Below, in pieces: positions 30,757 to 36,612 of a stretch of DNA of 36,612 nt. Made by a program: the position numbers and the translations under genes. The number at the start of each line of letters is the position of its first letter. Position 1 is the first letter of the stretch. Source of the DNA: Candidatus Aminicenantes bacterium (GTDB taxonomy: Bacteria; Acidobacteriota; Aminicenantia; UBA2199); assembly GCA_026393795.1 (NCBI GenBank), contig JAPKZL010000233.1:1-36612 (forward strand), read 5' to 3'. The notes under the pieces were generated by a model. It was not told the DNA's origin. It saw only the letters and a program-made list of their open reading frames with translations, and made no database searches.

Positions 30757-30937
30757 GTTCGGCGTTCGGAGTTGGGAGTTCGGAGTGAAGATTAGGAACG
30801 TTCGGAGTAAGGAGTTCGGAGTGAAGAGAATGAAAGAAAAAGAATTACCTGACTTTTCTTTTCTTACACCGAACTCCGAACGCTTAACTCCCAACTTTTC
30901 TTTCCCTTCACCGAACTCCGAACGCTTGACTCCGAAC
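30757..30937. repeat. Heptamer-rich palindromic repeat element, copy B
   Basis: Same structure and orientation as copy A: GTTCGGCGTTCGGAGT opens both; the core AGAATGAAAGAAAAAGAATT and what follows to CTTTTCTT is identical. The right half is longer, with CCGAACTCCGAACGCTT occurring twice. The element reaches the stop codon of the sigma-54 regulator gene (30938-30940), so it may have replaced that gene's original downstream region. Confidence 0.8.
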
Positions 30938-32362
30938 TCACTTCTTCTTGTTCCTGGACAATCTCTTGTTCAACGCCTGGCGGGTGATGCCCAGCAGGGA
31001 GGCGGCAATGCCCTGGTTGTCTTTGGCCATGGTCAGGGCCCGCTGCACCAGGAAATCATCCGCTTGTTTCAGGGTAGGCATCCGGCCGCCGAACAGATCC
31101 GACGCGTCCAGGGAAGAAGCATCGGGCAAGGACGAGGCGCTCATTTCGGGCCGCCGTTCGGCGATGGTTTTTTTAAAACTTTCCAGCCCCAGCACGCGCC
31201 CGGAATGACGGAACATGGCGTCATGGACCATGGTCTGCAACTCGCGCACATTGCCGGGGAATGGATAGCTGGCCAGCAATGGGAAGAGTTCCGGCGGCGG
31301 CGTTGGCGCTTTATTTTGCATGATCGCCGCGGTCTCGGCCAGGAAATGAAGGACCAGCAAAGGGATGTCTTCCGGTCGTTCCCGCAACGGGGGTACTTCG
31401 ATCTGGTGGACACTGAGCCGGAAAAAAAGGTCCTTGCGGAAATGGCCTTCCTGGACGAGCGCCTTGAGATCATGATTGCTGGCGCAAATGATGCTGGCGT
31501 CGGTTTTGCGCACCGTGTCGCTGCCCAGCGGATAGTATTCGTTTTCCTGGATCAGGCGCAGCAGCTTGACCTGCGAAGCCTGGCTCAGATCGCCGATTTC
31601 GTCCAGAAAGAGAATGCCGCCGGCCGCCTGGTTGATGAGTCCTTCGCGCGGACCGTCCGCGCCGGTGAAAGCCCCTTTTTTATGGCCGAACAGGGTGTCG
31701 CTGAACATGGTGTCGTCCAGGCCGGCCACGTTGACGGCGACAAAATTGTTCTGGCTGTTGCCGGCATAATAAATCGCCTTGGCCAGCAGTTCCTTGCCGC
31801 TGCCGGTTTCGCCGCTGATGAGTATGGGGTAGGGCGACGCGGCGATAACCTCGATATACTTGAAAATGGCCAGCAGTTTCGGGCTGGCGGTAATGATATG
31901 GGTGAACGTTTTTTCGTTTTTCAAATCTGCTGACAGCAGGCTTTGTTTCAAGCTGGCTACCTGATCTTGCAGGGCATGCATTTCCAGAGCTTTCCGGATT
32001 GAGGTGAGCATGCGCTCGCTGTCGAACGGCTTGAGCAAATAATCAAAGGCACCCAGGCGCATGCATTCGACCGCCGTTTCCAGATCATCGAACGCGGTAA
32101 TGAATAACACCGGAATTGGCGGGTATTCCTCCTTGATTTTGACCAAAAGGTCTTTGCCGTTTAGGAAAGGCATCGAATAATCGAGGACGATCAGCGCCGG
32201 TATCTGCTTGGTCAAAAAAGGCATGACCTGGCGGCTGTCATCCAGGGTGACGATCTGTTGGAAGCCTGACTTTTCGAGCGCTTTGCGGTAAAAAAGCAAG
32301 AGTTGGAATTCATCGTCCACTAATAAAACAAGCTGGTTATGGATGTCTTCCGTGCCGCTCAT
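30938..32362 (-). CDS. Sigma-54-dependent response regulator (NtrC type)
   Basis: A 474-residue regulator with three domains. The receiver (1-125) has DDE at 16-18 and phosphoacceptor Asp61 in LDYSMP. The AAA+ domain has Walker A GETGSGKE (about 172), the sigma-54 contact loop GAFTGA, Walker B GGILFLDEIGDLS, and FRKDLFFRLSVHQIEVPPLRERPEDIP. The C-terminal Fis-type helix-turn-helix is NQGIAASLLGITRQALNKRL. When phosphorylated it remodels sigma-54 RNA polymerase at enhancer-linked promoters; no such promoter was found in this window. The ATG at 32362 lies five bases after the last base of the upstream gene's stop codon. It is the last gene of the phosphorelay operon. Confidence 0.96.
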   Translation of the reverse strand: MSGTEDIHNQLVLLVDDEFQLLLFYRKALEKSGFQQIVTLDDSRQVMPFLTKQIPALIVLDYSMPFLNGKDLLVKIKEEYPPIPVLFITAFDDLETAVECMRLGAFDYLLKPFDSERMLTSIRKALEMHALQDQVASLKQSLLSADLKNEKTFTHIITASPKLLAIFKYIEVIAASPYPILISGETGSGKELLAKAIYYAGNSQNNFVAVNVAGLDDTMFSDTLFGHKKGAFTGADGPREGLINQAAGGILFLDEIGDLSQASQVKLLRLIQENEYYPLGSDTVRKTDASIICASNHDLKALVQEGHFRKDLFFRLSVHQIEVPPLRERPEDIPLLVLHFLAETAAIMQNKAPTPPPELFPLLASYPFPGNVRELQTMVHDAMFRHSGRVLGLESFKKTIAERRPEMSASSLPDASSLDASDLFGGRMPTLKQADDFLVQRALTMAKDNQGIAASLLGITRQALNKRLSRNKKK

Positions 32363-32366
32363 GGCT

Positions 32367-33269
32367 TCATTCTCTGATCTGATCCCGGATGGCATGAATT
32401 TGCGGGAGCTGGTCCAGGAAAATGTCAAGGATGCGCGGATCGAAGTGCGTGCTCCGGCCCTCTTTCATGATGGCCAGCGCCTTGTCTTCAGGCAGCGCCG
32501 GGCGGTAGACGCGGTCGTTGACGAGGGCGTCATATACATCGCAGACGGCCACGATGCGGGCGCAGAGCGGGATGGCCTCGTCGCGCAGTCCCTGCTGATA
32601 GCCGCTGCCGTTCCATTTTTCGTGATGATAGAGGGCGATATCCCGCGCCAGGTTCAGTAAAGCGATTGGCGATCCTTCCAGAATGCGGGCGCCGATGGTG
32701 GTGTGTTCCTTGATCTGTTTGAACTCCTCGTCGGTCAGTTTGCCCGGTTTCCTTAAAATGGCGTCAGCCACGCCGATCTTGCCGATATCGTGCATTGGCG
32801 CCGCCAGGCGTATTTCTTCCACTGCTTCCGCTTTCAAGCCTATGCCCTGCGCCAGAATCGCCGCGTATTCTCCCATGCGGCGGATGTGCGCTCCTGTTTC
32901 TTCGTCGCGGTACCCGGAGGTGATGATCAATTCGTTGGCTTCAAACGGTTTGATCACATAACCGAAGGCGCCCAGATCCAGTGCGCGGACGGCGGTCTCG
33001 TGGTCGTCGATCGCCGTCAGCATGATGAAGGCTATATCCGGGCGGCTCTTTTTGATTCTGGCCAGAAGGTCGATCCCGGTCATCCCGGGCATCATGATGT
33101 CGCTGATGACCAGCTCGTAAGCGCCGGATTCGATTTTTTTGATCGCTTCTGTGGCGCTCTCACAGGTGGCGCAGGCATAGCCTTGTTTTTCGAGCAGCCG
33201 CGAAACCAAATGACAGATGGATGGTTCGTCGTCAACCACCAGGATGTTCGTTTTCGTTTGTTCAGTCAT
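32367..33269 (-). CDS. REC-HD-GYP response regulator lacking the usual linker
   Basis: A 300-residue protein. The receiver (1-115) has DDE at 13-15, phosphoacceptor Asp57 in ISDIMMP and KPFE. The frame then passes within ten residues from FEANELI to SGYRDEETGAHIRRMGEYA, the start of an HD-GYP domain with HDIGKIGVADAIL, HTTIGARIL, YHHEKWNGSGY and DVYDAL. Normally the receiver's last helix and a long coiled-coil linker lie between, so an in-frame deletion of several dozen codons is likely. The DGxGYP loop reads NGSGYQ, losing the Asp and Pro. Cyclic-di-GMP hydrolysis is therefore possible but uncertain. It overlaps the hybrid kinase gene upstream by eight bases. Confidence 0.92.
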   Translation of the reverse strand: MTEQTKTNILVVDDEPSICHLVSRLLEKQGYACATCESATEAIKKIESGAYELVISDIMMPGMTGIDLLARIKKSRPDIAFIMLTAIDDHETAVRALDLGAFGYVIKPFEANELIITSGYRDEETGAHIRRMGEYAAILAQGIGLKAEAVEEIRLAAPMHDIGKIGVADAILRKPGKLTDEEFKQIKEHTTIGARILEGSPIALLNLARDIALYHHEKWNGSGYQQGLRDEAIPLCARIVAVCDVYDALVNDRVYRPALPEDKALAIMKEGRSTHFDPRILDIFLDQLPQIHAIRDQIRE

Positions 33270-35184
33270 GATGTTTTTCTCCCATTATTTTCAAGATCGT
33301 CAAGACCAGATCCTCCGCAGTGAAGGGTTTCTGGATGAAAGGCAGGCCGCGGGCCAGTATATCGTTTGTGACGATCGCATTGTCCATGTAGCCTGACATA
33401 TAGAGCACCCGCAACCGCGGATATTGCCTATGCCACGATGCAAACAGCTGATAGCCGTTTATTTCCGGCAGTACGACATCGATCAGAATCAGGTCGACTG
33501 CCTCAGCCTGAGCCGCCAGTATTTTTTCCGCTGCGCCCGGCGACGCCGCCGTCAAAACACGATAACCGCAAACTTCAATTGCCCGGCGCGCGATTTGCAG
33601 AACCGCGGCATCGTCCTCGACGATCAGGATCGTTTCTGGTGTCCGCGGCTCCTTGCGGGCGGCTCCTGGAGTTTTTTCAACGGCGGCAGCGGCCACCCTG
33701 GGCAGATAGATCTTGAAAATTGTCCCCTGGCCCGGTTTGCTGTCGACCCCAATGCTGCCCTTGAGCTGCTTGACAATGCCATACACCGTTGACAGCCCCA
33801 GGCCCGTACCCTTCCCCGGCGGCTTGGTGGTGAAGAACGGTTCAAAAATATGCGGACATATGTTGTCGTCCATACCGCAGCCCGTGTCTGAAATTGCCAA
33901 CATGATATAGTCGCCCGGAGTCACGCCAATGTGGGCGCGGGCATAGTCCTGGTCCAGAAAAACGTTCGCTGTTTCGACGGTCAGCTTGCCGCCGCCCGGC
34001 ATGGCGTCCCGGGCGTTCAGGGTCAGGTTGACAAGCATCTGCTCCAACTGGCCGGGATCCGCGTCCACGTTGCCCAGGTCGGGTGCCAAAACAAAGTCAA
34101 GTTCAATTTTCTTGCCGATCAGGCGGATGAGCATATTCATCATTTCCTTGACGGTCTGGTTGATCGTGAGCACCTCGTGCTCGAGTGTCTGCTTGTGGCT
34201 GAAAGCCAGCAATTGGCGCGTGAGAGCCTCCGCCCGCTTGGACAGTTTCAGTACCTCGGTCAGATCGGCACGGGTTGGCGAGTCCTGGGGAGTTTCGTTG
34301 AAGGCGAACTGGGCAAAGCCGCGAATTCCAGTCAAAAGGTTGTTGAAGTCGTGGGCCACGCCGCCCGCCAACTGGCCCAGGGCTTCCATCTTTTGGGCCT
34401 GGAAAAGCTGGGCTTCCAGGCTTTGGCGTTCCGCTTCCAACCGTTTTTGCCCGGAAATATCGCGGATGATGCCCTGGAAACCGTTCGTGTGGCCATCTTT
34501 GTCCAGCATGGCATTGGCGGTTTCCAGACAGTATAGGATATCGCCTTTTTTATTCCTTAATTTGAGCTCGCATTCCTTCAGATTTTTATGGTTTTTGAGC
34601 TGGGTTAAAAACGGTTTTCGGTCATTGGGATCGGAATAAAGCTGTTCCGGATGAGTGCGCAATATCTCATCGAGTTCATAGCCGAAAAGATACAATCCGG
34701 CCGGGTTCATCTCCAGAAGCTTACCGTTCTTATCGGAAAAATATATCACATCCTGTGAATTTTCGAACAGGGAACGGAACTTGGCTTCGCTTTCCTTCAA
34801 TTGCAGTTCGAAACCGTGCTTGTATAAAGCCATTTCGATGGTGGTCTTCAGTTCGATTTCCTGGAAAGGTTTGGGGATGTAGCCGTAGGGCTTGGTCTTC
34901 TTGGCCCGCTCCAGGGTGGGTTCATCGGCATAAGCGGTCAGGTAGATGACCGGGATATCCATTTGCTTCTGGATCAGCTCGACGGCGCCGATACCGTCCA
35001 GTTCTCCCTGCAGGCGGATGTCCATCAGGATCAGGTCGGGCTTTTTTCGCAGAGCCGCGACTGCGGCCGCTTCGCCCGTATTGAGGATGTCGATCACTTC
35101 GTATTCGAATTTTTTCAGGGCCGCGGCGATGACCGAGGCGATGATGGATTCGTCTTCGACGATCAGGATGTTGGCTTTGGTCAT
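33262..35184 (-). CDS. Hybrid histidine kinase REC-PAS-HisKA-HATPase-REC
   Basis: A 640-residue soluble hybrid kinase. REC1 (1-125) has phosphoacceptor Asp55 in ILMDIRLQG, a form common in ANTAR/kinase-linked receivers. A PAS domain follows (about 130-250, FRSLFENSQDVIYFSDKNGKL). The kinase core is of NtrB-like type with the His in LAGGVAHDFNNLLTGI (about 285), N-box NLTLNARDAMP, DTGCGM, FEPFFTTKPPGKGTGLGLSTV. REC2 (about 520-640) has LILIDVVLPEING. REC1 may take phosphate from the upstream kinase and REC2 may hand it on to the two downstream response regulators. It overlaps the genes on both sides by 4-8 bases. Confidence 0.95.
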   Translation of the reverse strand: MTKANILIVEDESIIASVIAAALKKFEYEVIDILNTGEAAAVAALRKKPDLILMDIRLQGELDGIGAVELIQKQMDIPVIYLTAYADEPTLERAKKTKPYGYIPKPFQEIELKTTIEMALYKHGFELQLKESEAKFRSLFENSQDVIYFSDKNGKLLEMNPAGLYLFGYELDEILRTHPEQLYSDPNDRKPFLTQLKNHKNLKECELKLRNKKGDILYCLETANAMLDKDGHTNGFQGIIRDISGQKRLEAERQSLEAQLFQAQKMEALGQLAGGVAHDFNNLLTGIRGFAQFAFNETPQDSPTRADLTEVLKLSKRAEALTRQLLAFSHKQTLEHEVLTINQTVKEMMNMLIRLIGKKIELDFVLAPDLGNVDADPGQLEQMLVNLTLNARDAMPGGGKLTVETANVFLDQDYARAHIGVTPGDYIMLAISDTGCGMDDNICPHIFEPFFTTKPPGKGTGLGLSTVYGIVKQLKGSIGVDSKPGQGTIFKIYLPRVAAAAVEKTPGAARKEPRTPETILIVEDDAAVLQIARRAIEVCGYRVLTAASPGAAEKILAAQAEAVDLILIDVVLPEINGYQLFASWHRQYPRLRVLYMSGYMDNAIVTNDILARGLPFIQKPFTAEDLVLTILKIMGEKHHD

Positions 35185-36530
35185 GCGTTTGCTCCTCCTG
35201 TTTCGGCCTGGTTTTTTGGGAAAACGATTCGGAATTCCGTCCAGGCCCGGCTGCTTGCTTTAAGGCTGCCGCCCAACTGGCCGGCCAGCATGGTGACCAA
35301 TTGCAGGCCGAAGCCGCTGCTTTTTGCGCTGTCGAAGCCGGCCGGCAGCGGCACGCCGTCGTTGGCGACGGTCAGGGCGTATGTAGGGGCACAGCGTGCT
35401 GTGCCCTCGTCAGGTGTTAAACCCGTATTTTCCAAAGGGGCACGGCACGCCGTGCCCCTACCACCGGCCTCCATTTCGCCAAATTCGATCCGGATGCGGC
35501 CTAAGCGGTTGCCCGGGAAGGCGTATTTCAGGGTATTGCTGACCAGCTCGTTGATGATCAGTCCGCAGGGGATGGTGCGGTCGATATCCAGCTCGATATC
35601 GCTGATCGCGGTTTCCAGTTCGATCGTTCCCGGCCGGACGTTGTAGGCCGCGAACAGGGACCGGGCCAATTCGCTGAAATAGTCTCCCAGTCCGAAATGG
35701 GTCAGATCCGTTGCCCGGTAGAGCTTTTCGTAGATGGTCAGCATGGCGCGGATGCGGTTCTGGCTATCCTGCAGAACAGCGCTGATTTTTGGGTCGCCTA
35801 TCCGCTGCGCCTGGATCTGCAGCAGCGCAGCGATGACCATCAGGTTGTTTTTCACGCGATGATGCACTTCTTTGAGCAGCAGTTCTTTTTCCGCCAGCAT
35901 TTTCCGGATTTTTACCTCGTCGCGCTTGCGCTCGCTGATATCGAGGAAAATGGCGAAAGCCCCGGAGATTTTTCCATTCGGGTCTATCGAAGGCATGGCC
36001 GTAACCAGCAGTATCCGCTCCGTGCCATCGGGCCTGCGGATGCGCAATTCGTACTTTCCTTTTTCTCCATGACCGCGGTTGCGGCTTTGTTGCTCAAGTC
36101 GGATCAATTCATCATTAGACAGGAATTCCTTGAGGTTGCGGCCGGCCAAGGTGCCGGGCGCCACACCGAATATTTCCTCGGCGGCCGGATTAATGAAAAT
36201 AAAATTTTCATCCTGGTCAGCGATGCCGATGCCTTCCCCTTGGTTCTCGACCAGCTGGCGGTAGCGTTTTTCGCTTTCCCGCAAAGTGGCATCGGTATTG
36301 CCCTGGCGGCGCCAGAAATAGGCAGTCGAAATGGTCACGAGCAAGGAAACCATCGCGACCAGGGCGAGCCGCACCCATTCCAGGTTGGGAAACAAATATT
36401 CCACAACCAAGATGGACGTAATCAGGATAAAATTTACTGCCAGAAGCGGCCAGGGCAGGCGCGGGCCGCGCTGCGAAACCTCTGTTGCCTTGTCCGTTTT
36501 TTTCCGGTCCATTTCTTTTTTAACTGCCAT
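35181..36530 (-). CDS. Membrane PAS-HisKA_2 histidine kinase with in-frame insertion
   Basis: A 449-residue kinase. Two membrane helices (about 28-48 and 53-70) with almost no external loop are followed by a PAS domain (about 85-205) and a HisKA_2/HWE-type core with the His in LLKEVHHRVKNNLMVIAALLQIQ. The ATPase domain has the N-box INELVSNTLKYAF, then VANDGVPLP and SSGFGLQLV. Between these, about 27 residues (GRGTACRAPLENTG... TARCAPTY) come from a palindromic DNA repeat (35383-35461) inserted in frame. The ATG at 36530 overlaps the end of the upstream kinase gene by 11 bases and follows GAGGA. A TTG further upstream is possible but unneeded. Confidence 0.93.
   Translation of the reverse strand: MAVKKEMDRKKTDKATEVSQRGPRLPWPLLAVNFILITSILVVEYLFPNLEWVRLALVAMVSLLVTISTAYFWRRQGNTDATLRESEKRYRQLVENQGEGIGIADQDENFIFINPAAEEIFGVAPGTLAGRNLKEFLSNDELIRLEQQSRNRGHGEKGKYELRIRRPDGTERILLVTAMPSIDPNGKISGAFAIFLDISERKRDEVKIRKMLAEKELLLKEVHHRVKNNLMVIAALLQIQAQRIGDPKISAVLQDSQNRIRAMLTIYEKLYRATDLTHFGLGDYFSELARSLFAAYNVRPGTIELETAISDIELDIDRTIPCGLIINELVSNTLKYAFPGNRLGRIRIEFGEMEAGGRGTACRAPLENTGLTPDEGTARCAPTYALTVANDGVPLPAGFDSAKSSGFGLQLVTMLAGQLGGSLKASSRAWTEFRIVFPKNQAETGGANA
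35383..35461. mobile_element. 79-bp palindromic element inserted within a kinase gene
   Basis: The ends GTAGGGGCAC and GTGCCCCTAC are perfect 10-base inverted repeats. Each end forms its own hairpin: GGGCACAGC/GCTGTGCCC on the left and GGGGCACGGC/GCCGTGCCCC on the right, with 2-base loops, separated by about 30 bases. It lies inside the ATPase domain and keeps the reading frame. No transposase is present, so it is a MITE- or REP-like element moved in trans. Confidence 0.8.
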
Positions 36531-36612
36531 GGTCCTCGTCCTTGCCAACTGCGTTGGCCGGCTGTCCCAAAAAAACGAAGCGAAATTCCGTACCCGGGCC
36601 GGTCTTGACCTT
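36520..36612 (-). CDS. C-terminal end of an upstream histidine kinase, partial
   Basis: Only the last 30 codons are in the window (KTGPGTEFRFVFLGQPAN... ending DHGS). They align with the end of the downstream HisKA_2 kinase (SRAWTEFRIVFPKNQAE), so this is the end of an ATPase domain of a second kinase of the same family. It overlaps the next gene by 11 bases, showing that the operon continues beyond the window. Confidence 0.65.
   Translation of the reverse strand, partial: KVKTGPGTEFRFVFLGQPANAVGKDEDHGS

Noticed and set aside
30785-31933. A plus-strand frame of 382 residues starting in repeat copy B
   Set aside because: Its first 50 residues are translated heptamer repeats and the rest is antisense to the sigma-54 regulator.

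Overview
This is a high-GC bacterial window of ordinary gene density. The gene set points to a Gram-negative-type cell: lipoproteins, a Tat-exported protein, MurB, TldD/TldE and many two-component and cyclic-di-GMP proteins. Promoters are of the sigma-70 TTGACA/TATAAT type with 17-bp spacing, and ribosome-binding sites are good GGAGG sequences. The style resembles Aminicenantes/Acidobacteriota-like environmental genomes, but no marker in the window settles the taxonomy, so that is only a guess.

Layout. 1-0.7 kb: the 3' end of a poly(A) polymerase (PcnB) gene. 0.75-4.9 kb (minus): TldE and a Tat-signal TldD, then a secreted N-terminal-nucleophile hydrolase with its own promoter. 5.0-8.4 kb (plus): an envelope operon of a DgkA-PAP2 lipid kinase/phosphatase fusion, a lipoprotein, a secreted cyclophilin and MurB. 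8.4-11.6 kb (minus): a tandem family of small signal-peptide/one-membrane-helix/beta-domain proteins. Three copies are intact, each with its own promoter; one is rearranged beside a 79-bp perfect inverted repeat; one is reduced to its signal peptide. 11.7-12.5 kb: a ComF-type phosphoribosyltransferase (minus). 12.7-17.5 kb (plus): purM, a tungstate-type ABC transporter (tupABC) and an N-terminally extended uracil phosphoribosyltransferase. 17.5-18.8 kb: an AT-richer HEAT-repeat gene.

18.9-23.4 kb (minus): secreted MsrB-MsrA, a small two-helix membrane protein, ArfB, two exported proteins of unknown function, a lone PAS protein and an unknown cytoplasmic protein. Two of these genes (msrBA and the unknown protein) have near-consensus promoters placed so that the transcript should begin at, or within a base of, the A of the ATG, suggesting leaderless mRNAs.

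23.6-29.3 kb is a cyclic-di-GMP block: a REC-HD-GYP response regulator, a membrane histidine kinase, a PilZ protein, a GAF-GAF-GGDEF cyclase, and two convergent zinc-ribbon/PilZ paralogs. 29.3-30.9 kb holds an exported HExxH protein between two copies of a heptamer-rich palindromic repeat. 30.9-36.6 kb (minus) is a phosphorelay operon with overlapping or nearly touching genes: the tail of a histidine kinase, a PAS/HisKA_2 kinase carrying an in-frame palindromic insertion, a REC-PAS-kinase-REC hybrid, a REC-HD-GYP protein lacking its usual linker, and a sigma-54 activator.

No tRNA, rRNA, CRISPR array, transposase or phage gene was seen. The strongest candidates for something undescribed are the tandem small-protein family with its inverted repeat (8.4-11.6 kb), the palindromic element inside the kinase gene (35.4 kb), and the heptamer repeat pair around the HExxH gene.
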